DNA of 64,000 bases from assembly GCA_014380615.1 (NCBI GenBank), contig JACMJM010000043.1:1-64000 (forward strand), given 5' to 3'. The notes beneath the pieces were generated by a model. The model was not told the origin of the DNA. It did not search any database and saw nothing but the letters and a program-made list of their open reading frames with translations. This stretch comes from Sphingobacteriaceae bacterium (GTDB lineage Bacteria; Bacteroidota; Bacteroidia; Sphingobacteriales; Sphingobacteriaceae). Below are positions 1 through 7,199 of the stretch, in pieces; position 1 is the stretch's first letter, and each line of letters begins with the position of its first letter. The translations under genes and the position numbers were made by a program.

Positions 1-1911
1 AGCCGTGATGGGATTGCCGAGGTTATCATACCAATTGATGGTTGTTCCGGTCACCGTATTAGCGGGTGTTACCGAGGCTGTTAATGTTTTCAGTGTTCCG
101 TCTTCGCAGACATCCGCGTCCTTTGTAACCACCGGAGCTGCAGGCCTTGGCTTGATGGTGAGTACCACGGTGGTTCTGGGGCCTACACAAGTAGTAAAAG
201 TATTAACCGCTTCGGCATAGAAGGTTCTGGAGTCGGCAGCGGTGCTGTTAAGTACTGCCTGTGTTTCCGGAATAAGATTGCCCAGATTATCATACCATCT
301 GATGGTAGTACCGGTCTGAATGTCGGCGGGTAGTACACGTGCGGACAAGCTCTTTGGCGTTCCGTCTTCGCAGACTGGCGGCGTGGCCGTAACGGTAGGG
401 GCGAGTGGTTTGGGATAAATAGTTAATATAACCGTAGTTCTTGGACTTACGCAAGTAGTAGTTGTATTAACCGCTTCAGCATAGAAAGTTCTTGAATCAG
501 CAGCGGTGCTGTTAAGTACTGCCTGTGTTTCCGGAATAAGATTGCCCAGATTATCATACCACCTGATGGTTGTGCCGGGCTGAATGTCGGCGGGTAGTAC
601 GCGTGCGGATAAGCTCTTCGGTGTTCCGTCTTCGCAGATCGACTGTGTGGCCGTAACGGCAGGGGCCAGTGGCCGTGGGTTAATGGTTAAGGTTACAGCA
701 GTTCTGGGACTTACACAAGTAGTAGCTGTATTAACCGCTTCGGCATAGAAGGTTCTGGAGTCAGCAGCGGTACTGCTTAACTCTACCTGGGCAGCTGTGA
801 TAGGATTGCCGAGGTTATCATACCAGTTGATGGTTGTTCCGGTTACTGTGTTGGCCGGCGTAACCGATGCTCTTAGTGTTTTCGGTGTTCCGTCAGCGCA
901 GACATCCCCGTCCTTTGTAACCACCGGAGCTAAGGGCCGTGAATTGACTGTTAATATAGCACTTGAAGTTTCCGGAGAGCCGCAAGCTCCACTTACTACA
1001 ACCTTGTAAATGTTTCCATTCATAGTTGGAGTAACAGAAGTTAACGTAAGCGATGAGCTCGTAGCTCCCGATATTGCGACATCATTTACAAACCATTGAT
1101 ATGAGAAAAGTGGGTTTACGCTTCCGATTGTGAAGGTTACGTTTGTGCCTTCGCATCTCGATGTGTTAGTTAGTGGTGATGTTATGAACGGATCGGGGAC
1201 AACCGTAACACAAAAAGTGTTAGAATAATCGTCAGAGGCATCGAGGCCAGCCACGCCTGCGCATATATCATCCACTCTCGCACGAAAACAGGTCGTTACT
1301 GTAAGATTAGCATATGAATATTGATAATAATCCGCACCTGGTATAGCTGTAAAAACTCCGGGACTTGATTCGTACTCCCACCGTAAAACTGGCCCTGTGT
1401 GCCCTTGTACGGTTAAAGTGCCATTCGCTCCTGAACAAACCTGGCTTGTGCCACTTATTGTACCTCCGGAAACTGTAGTTCCATCGGCAGAGTAATATAG
1501 AAATACTGGATCGGAGATTTCAGTGCAAGCTACCGGTGCAGCATCCGTTATGATTCTTCGGATCATATAATTGCCGGAAGGTGAAACTTGACGGTTTTTT
1601 ATATAAGCTGTAATTTCAGGTTTATCAAGATCTTCTGATGTAATGGGATTATTGCCGCCATCCACTACAGTAGCGTAGGGGCTTCCATTAAAAGAATATT
1701 CCCATCTGAACGTTTGCCCTGACCCACCAAACGCATCTTTTGTTGTGATTTTTTGATAACTTTCGTTGCCGCATGCAGTATTGTAAGTAGGCTCGCCCCC
1801 GTTAAATTTGATGGTATTGGGTAAACACTGGCCGAATAAATTCGCCCCCCCTAGCAAATTCCATGCAAAAATTACTAATACAACAATAAACCGATACCCT
1901 TGGAAACCCAT
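1..1911 (-). CDS. Large secreted Ig-like repeat surface protein (partial, C-terminus off the left edge)
   Basis: An open frame runs without a stop from an ATG at 1911 down to base 1 (637 codons); the C-terminus lies outside the window. An in-frame stop at 1921-1923 makes 1911 the first possible ATG. The N-terminus is a signal peptide (basic start, hydrophobic VVLVIFAW core, cleavage near NLFGQ). About 290 residues of Cys-containing Ig-like sequence follow, then from about residue 326 tandem 88-residue repeats, each with an ED/ADGTPK start, a TTI(N/R)WYDNLGN core and ADSRTFYAEAVN end. Such repeats are typical of Bacteroidota cell-surface proteins that end in a T9SS or gliding-motility C-terminal domain; that tail is expected beyond the edge but not seen. 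Probably an adhesin or matrix protein; ligand unknown. Confidence 0.85.
   Translation of the reverse strand, partial: MGFQGYRFIVVLVIFAWNLLGGANLFGQCLPNTIKFNGGEPTYNTACGNESYQKITTKDAFGGSGQTFRWEYSFNGSPYATVVDGGNNPITSEDLDKPEITAYIKNRQVSPSGNYMIRRIITDAAPVACTEISDPVFLYYSADGTTVSGGTISGTSQVCSGANGTLTVQGHTGPVLRWEYESSPGVFTAIPGADYYQYSYANLTVTTCFRARVDDICAGVAGLDASDDYSNTFCVTVVPDPFITSPLTNTSRCEGTNVTFTIGSVNPLFSYQWFVNDVAISGATSSSLTLTSVTPTMNGNIYKVVVSGACGSPETSSAILTVNSRPLAPVVTKDGDVCADGTPKTLRASVTPANTVTGTTINWYDNLGNPITAAQVELSSTAADSRTFYAEAVNTATTCVSPRTAVTLTINPRPLAPAVTATQSICEDGTPKSLSARVLPADIQPGTTIRWYDNLGNLIPETQAVLNSTAADSRTFYAEAVNTTTTCVSPRTTVILTIYPKPLAPTVTATPPVCEDGTPKSLSARVLPADIQTGTTIRWYDNLGNLIPETQAVLNSTAADSRTFYAEAVNTFTTCVGPRTTVVLTIKPRPAAPVVTKDADVCEDGTLKTLTASVTPANTVTGTTINWYDNLGNPITA
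27..1086 (-). repeat. Tandem 264-bp (88-residue) coding repeats
   Basis: The hexamer catacc inside the conserved WYDNLGN codons recurs at 27, 291, 555 and 819, an exact 264-base period (88 codons). Read in the coding direction the units are type A (NTVTGTTINWYDNLGNPIT), type B (IQPGTTIRWYDNLGNLIP), type B again, then type A cut by the left edge. The two B units are nearly identical at DNA level, which suggests recent duplication or gene conversion. Outer limits are approximate. Confidence 0.85.
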
Positions 1912-1936
1912 TCTGCCTAATTATTCAGTTTCTCAT

Positions 1937-1959
1937 AACCCGCTGACAATTAGCGGGTT
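1937..1959 (-). promoter_or_regulatory. Hairpin in the leader of the repeat-protein gene
   Basis: AACCCGCT (1937-1944) and AGCGGGTT (1952-1959) form a perfect 8-bp stem with a 7-base loop, 26 bases upstream of the ATG at 1911. There is no T-run on either side, so it looks less like a terminator than a 5' leader structure. Function is inferred only. Confidence 0.4.
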
Positions 1960-2142
1960 TGTTAGATGAAGTCCATTATACGCTGAAAATAAAAACAGGT
2001 TGTTTAAATTTTCTCTGAAAAACGAACTTCTTAAACTTATATCACAAGACTCATCATACTACACTATAAGTTACAGAGCGTAAACAAAAATGCCATTTTT
2101 TTTAATAAAAGTGAAATTGCTGAGAATTATTTCCTCAGTCCG

Positions 2143-2157
2143 GTGAAAAATTTTCAC
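2143..2157. promoter_or_regulatory. Palindrome upstream of the csbD-like gene
   Basis: GTGAAAA-A-TTTTCAC is a perfect 7-bp inverted repeat around one base, lying 53 bases before the csbD-like start and in the divergent region shared with the repeat protein. It has the form of an operator for a dimeric repressor, but no regulator can be named. The rest of 1912-2209 is AT-rich and shows no gene. Confidence 0.3.
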
Positions 2158-2209
2158 AAAACCTTTCATCCATATCCATGTTTTCTTTTTATACACCTAA
2201 TTATAAAAC

Positions 2210-2395
2210 ATGGACAAGCTAGAATTAAAAGGAAAATGGAATGAGCTGAAAGGCAAAGCCAAACAAGCTCACGCCGACCTAACTGATGACGATCTTCAAT
2301 ATCAGGAAGGTAAGGAAGACGAACTATACGGCCGTATTCAAACTAAAACCGGCAAAACCCGCGAAGGTGTAATAGACTGGTTGAAAAGTTTATAA
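2210..2395 (+). CDS. CsbD-like stress protein
   Basis: A 61-residue, highly charged protein matching the CsbD family, named after a Bacillus general-stress protein. The family signature is visible: [14 protein letters not shown] near the start, an acidic DLTDDDL segment, then [14 protein letters not shown] and a C-terminal amphipathic helix. Length is normal for the family. Biochemical role is unknown; members are cytoplasmic and usually induced by stress. The gene stands alone, with a palindrome upstream and a strong terminator directly after the stop, so it is a single-gene transcript. Confidence 0.9.
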   Translation: MDKLELKGKWNELKGKAKQAHADLTDDDLQYQEGKEDELYGRIQTKTGKTREGVIDWLKSL

Positions 2396-2398
2396 TGT

Positions 2399-2430
2399 AA
2401 TTTGTCCGGGCAATCCCGGACAAATTATTT
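2399..2430 (+). terminator. Rho-independent terminator of the csbD-like gene
   Basis: A perfect 12-bp stem, AATTTGTCCGGG (2399-2410) with CCCGGACAAATT (2415-2426), a CAAT loop and a short T-rich tail, starting three bases after the stop codon. The following 2431-2699 contains no gene. Confidence 0.85.
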
Positions 2431-2662
2431 AATCCCTGCTATTGCGTTTTAAAACCTGATCAGGATTTCCAGTGATTCACCTTTGCTCAACAATCAAAGG
2501 CTCATTCAGACTCGCATAAGTACCCACCTATCCATAATAGCCCGGGCATTCACCTGGGGTTCCCAGTTTTAGCCGTTATTCATCTTTTCAGCCTCAACAC
2601 ATCAGCTTCATAATAAAAATCCTTTAAGAGGTATCAATTTTCCGGCAGCGGTTTGCTTTTTG

Positions 2663-2670
2663 TAGTTTTG
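2663..2670 (+). promoter_or_regulatory. Candidate -7 promoter element for surE
   Basis: TAGTTTTG fits the Bacteroidota -7 consensus TAnnTTTG, 29 bases before the surE ATG. A T-rich stretch about 20 bases upstream could serve as a weak -33 element. Confidence 0.4.
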
Positions 2671-2699
2671 CAAAAAAAACTTTGTAACAGCCTCAAGTA

Positions 2700-3479
2700 A
2701 TGAAAAACAATAAGCCAACCATATTGGTGGTTAACGACGACGGTATCGACGCGCCAGGTATCAAAGTACTAATGGATGCCATGAAGGAGCTTGGAAACGT
2801 GGTAGTTGTTGCGCCCGACGGCCCCCAGTCTGGTACCGGCCACGCAATAACCATAGCAAAGCCGCTTCGTTTAGACAGGGTACATATTTATCCGGATGTG
2901 GAGATGTATAAATGCTCCGGAACACCGGTAGATTGTGTAAAGCTGGCGGTAAATCAGGTATTTAAGGGTAAGAAACCAGATTTATGTGTATCCGGAATTA
3001 ACCACGGACTAAATCATTCCATCAATATTCTTTATTCAGGCACAATGTCGGCGGCAATGGAAGGTGCAATAGAAAGTATTCCTTCAATCGGTTTCTCTTA
3101 CGACGACTTTTCGTATGAGGCCGACTTTAGCAAGTGCATACCTTATATTAAGACGATCGCAAAACAAGTTCTGGCAAATGGTTTACCTCAGGCTACTTTG
3201 TTAAATGTAAATTTCCCCAAAACCGGAGCCGCAAAAGGAATAAAGATCTGCCGACAAGCAAACGCTAAATACGCAGAAGAATTCGATGAGCGCCTGGACC
3301 CCCATCAGAGAAATTATTATTGGCTCACAGGTGTTTTCCAGTCGGGCGATAAGGGCGAGGATACCGATGTTTGGGCCCTTGATAATGATTATGTTTCTGT
3401 TGTGCCCGTACAATTCGATTTAACGGCGCACCACGCAATCCCGATTCTAAATAGCTGGCAATTCGATGTTAAAACGTGA
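2700..3479 (+). CDS. surE: 5'/3'-nucleotidase SurE
   Basis: A 259-residue protein matching SurE, a metal-dependent phosphatase that removes phosphate from nucleoside 5'- and 3'-monophosphates. Metal ligands are in place: the Asp pair in VNDDGIDAPG (residues 13-14), Ser44 in GPQSGTGHAIT and Asn101 in SGINHGLN. Length is typical. It is the first gene of a tight run: the small membrane protein starts inside its last codons (14-base overlap) and lpxB follows with a 4-base overlap. This suggests one transcript with coupled translation. Nothing in its sequence ties it to lipid A; the link is positional. Confidence 0.95.
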   Translation: MKNNKPTILVVNDDGIDAPGIKVLMDAMKELGNVVVVAPDGPQSGTGHAITIAKPLRLDRVHIYPDVEMYKCSGTPVDCVKLAVNQVFKGKKPDLCVSGINHGLNHSINILYSGTMSAAMEGAIESIPSIGFSYDDFSYEADFSKCIPYIKTIAKQVLANGLPQATLLNVNFPKTGAAKGIKICRQANAKYAEEFDERLDPHQRNYYWLTGVFQSGDKGEDTDVWALDNDYVSVVPVQFDLTAHHAIPILNSWQFDVKT

Positions 3480-3726
3480 TAATGTTTGGTTAGGAGCTGT
3501 TCTGGGCCTGGTTCTTCCGGCAATAGCTTACCTTTTAGTAGAAGTACTCAAAAGCAAAGTAAAAGCTTTAGAAAAAGACGACTTGCTTTATATCGGCTGT
3601 GTTGCCTTAAATCTTCTCCTGGTAAGGTATTATTTCCGGGAGTATAAAGAAAATACAGCCAGAGGAATTATAGCCGCAACCTTTGTTTGCGCGTTTGTGT
3701 TCTTTTATCATAAGATGAAGCAATGA
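3466..3726 (+). CDS. Small membrane protein between surE and lpxB
   Basis: An 86-residue protein with three hydrophobic stretches: VWLGAVLGLVLPAIAYLL (about 8-25), LLYIGCVALNLLLVRYYF (about 40-57) and GIIAATFVCAFVFFYH (about 66-81), linked by charged segments. It has no catalytic motif that I recognise. Its ATG lies inside the end of surE and its TGA overlaps the lpxB ATG, so it is almost certainly translated as part of this operon. Its position suggests a role at the inner membrane near lipid A synthesis, but that is inference only. Confidence 0.85.
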   Translation: MLKRDNVWLGAVLGLVLPAIAYLLVEVLKSKVKALEKDDLLYIGCVALNLLLVRYYFREYKENTARGIIAATFVCAFVFFYHKMKQ

Positions 3727-4838
3727 CGTATTATATCATAGCGGGCGAGGCCTCCGGCGATTTGCATGGCGCGAATTTGATGAAAGCGTTAAAACATCAG
3801 GATGAAAATGCAAGTATTCGTTTCCTTGGCGGAGATTTAATGGCTGCTGAAGGAGGCACTTTGGTAAGACATTATTCCGATATGGCCTTTATGGGCTTTA
3901 TCGAGGTGCTTTTCAACCTGCGCACTGTTTTAAAGAATCTGAAGCATACGAAAGCGGATCTTTTAGCAAATAAACCCGACGCATTAATCCTTATTGATTT
4001 TCCGGGTTTTAACCTGAAAATAGCAGGGTTCGCTAAAAAGAATAATATAAAGGTATTCTATTACATCTCTCCAAAAGTTTGGGCATGGAACCAAAAGCGA
4101 GTTCTTAAAATCCAAAAAGTAGTAGATAAAATGTTTTGTATCCTTCCCTTTGAAGTAGATTTCTATAAATCATGGGGAATGACGGTAGACTATGTAGGAA
4201 ATCCACTACTCGATGCTATTTCCGCATTTATCCCGAATACTAAATTCAGGCTTCAGCATTCATTAGGAGAAAAAGGAATTGTGGCTTTACTGCCCGGAAG
4301 CAGAAAACAGGAGATTACCAGAATTTTGCCCGAGATGTTAAATGCCGCCGGGCAGTTTCCTAATTACCAGTTTGTAATAGCGGGGGCGCCTAATTTTACG
4401 GAGGAATTTTATACAAGCATTATAGGTGATCGAAAAGTTCCGGTAGTTTATAATCAAACCTACGATCTTTTAAAAAACTCAGATGCGGCTATTGTCACCT
4501 CTGGAACCGCGACTCTCGAAACCGCATTGCTGGATATTCCGCAGGTGGTGGTTTACAAAGCAAATTCTATAAGTATCGGCATCGCACGTATGCTGGTAAA
4601 AATAAAATTTATATCTCTGGTAAACCTGATAATGGATAAGCTGGTGGTAAAAGAATTAATCCAGGAAGATTGTAATGTGGAATCTTTGGTGAAGGAGTTG
4701 AATGCGATTTTGCATGATCCCCTGACTCGCAGCCAGATGCTTATAAACTATCAGCAGCTGGCTGAGAAGATGGGTGAGGCCGGTGCATCGGCAAAAACGG
4801 CCCGGCTTATTATTGACTCTTTTGGAATTAAGAGTTAA
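3723..4838 (+). CDS. lpxB: Lipid-A-disaccharide synthase
   Basis: A 371-residue GT19-family glycosyltransferase. It joins UDP-2,3-diacylglucosamine to lipid X to give the lipid A disaccharide precursor at the cytoplasmic face of the inner membrane. Family hallmarks: IAGEASGDLHGANL at the N-terminus, LIDFPGFN, the YYISPKVWAWNQ segment (about residues 115-126), LLPGSRKQEI (about 191-200) and TSGTATLETAL near the donor site. Length is normal. The start codon overlaps the previous stop (ATGA), which implies translational coupling. It shows that the cell has an LPS-type outer membrane. Confidence 0.96.
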   Translation: MTYYIIAGEASGDLHGANLMKALKHQDENASIRFLGGDLMAAEGGTLVRHYSDMAFMGFIEVLFNLRTVLKNLKHTKADLLANKPDALILIDFPGFNLKIAGFAKKNNIKVFYYISPKVWAWNQKRVLKIQKVVDKMFCILPFEVDFYKSWGMTVDYVGNPLLDAISAFIPNTKFRLQHSLGEKGIVALLPGSRKQEITRILPEMLNAAGQFPNYQFVIAGAPNFTEEFYTSIIGDRKVPVVYNQTYDLLKNSDAAIVTSGTATLETALLDIPQVVVYKANSISIGIARMLVKIKFISLVNLIMDKLVVKELIQEDCNVESLVKELNAILHDPLTRSQMLINYQQLAEKMGEAGASAKTARLIIDSFGIKS

Positions 4839-4948
4839 TTGTCGTTTCTGAAGCGTCTCTGCTGATTCCTTACCGGAACAAGAGCAGGTTCTTTTTTCTT
4901 CAAACCATTAATAAATTCTGAAACTAGTTCTTTTAATCTTTCAAACAT
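4835..4948 (-). CDS. Possible 37-residue basic peptide, convergent with lpxB
   Basis: A short frame reads MFERLKELVSEFINGLKKKE followed by a basic, Gln/Arg-rich tail and a stop that overlaps the end of lpxB by four bases. An amphipathic helix with a cationic end is plausible. There is a purine-rich GGGATAG stretch upstream of the ATG, but no homologue that I know and no clear promoter, so this may be chance. The remaining 4949-5190 holds no gene that I can see. Confidence 0.25.
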   Translation of the reverse strand: MFERLKELVSEFINGLKKKEPALVPVRNQQRRFRNDN

Positions 4949-5190
4949 AATCTATCCCTTTTCTAATTACGAACGTAATCCTTATTCATACGCTCAACTG
5001 ATGATATTATTGTTTCAGTACTCCAGTCTAATGTAAGAATTATTTTAACCGGAATTGCTCTTTTATTTTTATTAAGCCAGACAATTTATTTTTACTTGTT
5101 TCCTGCGGATAAGGTTGTGTTTTTCTCGATAAAAAAATAAACAATCATGCTTTTTGTTTTTTATCCGTTCTAATTAGACACTAAAGGAGG

Positions 5191-5222
5191 TTTGATTTTT
5201 TTAAATGTTTTTCCTCTCTTTG
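5191..5222 (+). promoter_or_regulatory. Candidate promoter for the HAD phosphatase gene
   Basis: TTTG at 5191-5194 and TCTCTTTG at 5215-5222 are separated by 20 bases, matching the Bacteroidota TTTG-N20-TAnnTTTG pattern with one mismatch in the -7 box. The ATG follows 16 bases later. Confidence 0.45.
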
Positions 5223-5238
5223 CAACCTTATAAATTTT

Positions 5239-5895
5239 ATGGAAAAAGCTTTTCTTTTTGATTTAAACGGGACGATGATTGACGATATGGACTTTCATAC
5301 AGATGCCTGGCACGATGTGTTGAATAACGATCTGGGAGGCAGCCTGAGCTGGCAACAGGTTAAAATGGAGATGTACGGAAAGGGAGAAGAGATGCTGGTA
5401 CGAGTATTTGGCGAAGGCAGGTTTGATGAGAAAGAAATGAGCCAAATAGTTTTCGAGAAGGAAAAAAAATACCAAAAAGCGTTTAAGCCGCATCTGAAAT
5501 TGATATCGGGCTTAGACCGGTTTATAGAAAAGGCCTCTCAAAAAGATGTAAAGATGGCTATCGGCTCGGCTGCCATAATGTTCAATATAGATTATGTGTT
5601 GGATGGACTTAACATCCGGAAATACTTCCCCGTAACCATAAGTGCGGATAATGTAGAAAAAAGCAAGCCCGATGCGGAAACCTTTTTAAAAGCCGCTGAA
5701 GAATTAGGGATAAGTGCGGATGAATGTCTGGTGTTTGAAGACAACCCTAAAGGTGTTCAATCTGCTCTCAATGCCGGAATGAAGGCAGTTGTAATAACCA
5801 CCATGCACGAAGAGCATGAATTTGAGGGACTGCCTAATATTTTAAAGTTCGTAAAAGATTATAACGATCCCTTTCTGGATACACTGCTGGCTTAA
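5239..5895 (+). CDS. HAD-superfamily phosphatase or phosphoglucomutase-like protein
   Basis: A 218-residue HAD hydrolase with an alpha-helical cap, of the beta-phosphoglucomutase/phosphatase type. Motif I is FDLNGTMIDD with nucleophile Asp8; motif II is the Ser in IGSAA (about residue 112), motif III the Lys in KSKPD (about 141), and motif IV is VFEDNPKGV (about 162-170). The usual second Asp of motif I (the general acid) is Asn10. This substitution also occurs in a Bacteroidota group of HAD proteins that I recall with an F-D-x-N-G-T motif. Substrate is probably a small sugar phosphate, but it cannot be fixed. Monocistronic. Confidence 0.85.
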   Translation: MEKAFLFDLNGTMIDDMDFHTDAWHDVLNNDLGGSLSWQQVKMEMYGKGEEMLVRVFGEGRFDEKEMSQIVFEKEKKYQKAFKPHLKLISGLDRFIEKASQKDVKMAIGSAAIMFNIDYVLDGLNIRKYFPVTISADNVEKSKPDAETFLKAAEELGISADECLVFEDNPKGVQSALNAGMKAVVITTMHEEHEFEGLPNILKFVKDYNDPFLDTLLA

Positions 5896-6043
5896 TAAGT
5901 TTTCCTGGATTTTTTGAGGTATGCCGAATGGTGGCGGGCATTACAACCCCTAACCCGGGGTTTCGATGATTCTGTGTTTCGGTTCATTTTTTTTTATCAG
6001 CCATAAGCGAGATTGAAAAAAAAGTTATACAGAAAGCAAAAAA

Positions 6044-6070
6044 GAGAGAGGAACTTAATCCCCCCTCTTT
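6044..6070 (-). terminator. Weak candidate terminator for the susCD-type operon
   Basis: On the minus strand AGAGG (6047-6051 complement) and its partner at 6064-6068 form a short stem followed by a T-rich stretch (A-run at 6038-6043 on the plus strand). It lies just past the last gene of the operon. The stem is only five base pairs. Confidence 0.35.
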
Positions 6071-6092
6071 AACCATCAATTTAAAAGCTGCG

Positions 6093-7181
6093 TTAATCGA
6101 ATGGGCTTGAAAACGAATAGAGTTTGAAATATTTTAATCGAAAGCCCTGATACTTATTTATCAGGTTCGCAGATACTCCAATCGTTACCTGTTTATCACT
6201 TGTTAAAACGAAGGGCAACTGCTCTACTGTACTCTTATCTCTTAAGTCTGCATTAACTAACGTATTGGTAGAATTTATGCTTGTGGCATCCGGCAAAGAT
6301 GTTCCCTCGGCCACTACTATATATCCGGGATCATTTAGGCCTGCCCAGTCAAATTCTCCAACTAATTCATATCTGCCCTTTGGAAGATTCATGGTCTGAT
6401 AGATTTTACCGTTAGGTACTTCGGGGTCTTCCCAACGCTCCATAGACATAAAACCATTATTGCCATTCCAATTATTATCAAAGCCCCCTTTAGTGCCACC
6501 CTCCATGTTTTTTACTGATGCGGTCACTAACCAATCTTCCAATATCCCCCAGCGGTTCCAGTGGCCGTCGTCAACTCTTAAAAAGGGGCTTCCGGAGTTC
6601 TTTATATAGGTCTCGGTGATGTCCGTTTGAGTTTCCTGAAAAGTTGGTACGTCGATAATCACTGTTGCGGAACTCAAATCCGGATTTATTTCATACTTAG
6701 ACGCATCGGAAATACTGATCTTAAATCCGATCTGCTTACCTGAGTTGGCGTCAATGAGGCTCTTTGAAAACTTCAAGTAAACGGTTCCTGTACTTTCGCC
6801 TTCGGGAACTTGAATGCTTGAGGTTGCTGCTGCTCCGCTTCCGGCAGAGGAAGTTATCATGTAATCTGAAGAAGAAACAGGCACTACTCCCGCCGGAAGG
6901 CCCGTATTCGTCATGGCTATTTTTACAGAAAACCCATCTTTATTCTGAAGGCCTGAGCGATTAATTCCGATTGCCGCTGTTATTGTTTTAGCAACCTTAT
7001 CGATCTGCACACTTTTATTTGTCGATTTAAGGGTTATGGTGCCATCGGTAATTCCGCCTATATACACCTTAGGAGGAACGTTTGCCTCTATATCCTCCAA
7101 TTCATTCTTGTCACATCCCGACAAGAAAATACAAAGAGCGAACAGGAAGCTTACTGAAAATTTATTTATGATTGTTCTCAT
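6093..7181 (-). CDS. DUF1735-type lipoprotein of a glycan-use locus
   Basis: A 362-residue lipoprotein. Lipobox LSGC (Cys23) follows a hydrophobic leader. The N-terminal half (about residues 35-185) fits DUF1735, with VYIGG, IAMTNTGLP and VYLKFSKSLID segments. The C-terminal half (about 190-362) fits a DUF5013-type carbohydrate-binding-like domain, with WNRWGILEDW and a Trp-rich DNNWNGNNGFMSME stretch. It is the third gene of the susC-susD-lipoprotein operon, 18 bases after susD. In such loci this position encodes an outer-surface glycan-binding protein that helps the SusCD complex capture its oligosaccharide; that role is inferred here. Confidence 0.85.
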   Translation of the reverse strand: MRTIINKFSVSFLFALCIFLSGCDKNELEDIEANVPPKVYIGGITDGTITLKSTNKSVQIDKVAKTITAAIGINRSGLQNKDGFSVKIAMTNTGLPAGVVPVSSSDYMITSSAGSGAAATSSIQVPEGESTGTVYLKFSKSLIDANSGKQIGFKISISDASKYEINPDLSSATVIIDVPTFQETQTDITETYIKNSGSPFLRVDDGHWNRWGILEDWLVTASVKNMEGGTKGGFDNNWNGNNGFMSMERWEDPEVPNGKIYQTMNLPKGRYELVGEFDWAGLNDPGYIVVAEGTSLPDATSINSTNTLVNADLRDKSTVEQLPFVLTSDKQVTIGVSANLINKYQGFRLKYFKLYSFSSPFD

Positions 7182-7199
7182 TTGTTCTAAAATTAAATA

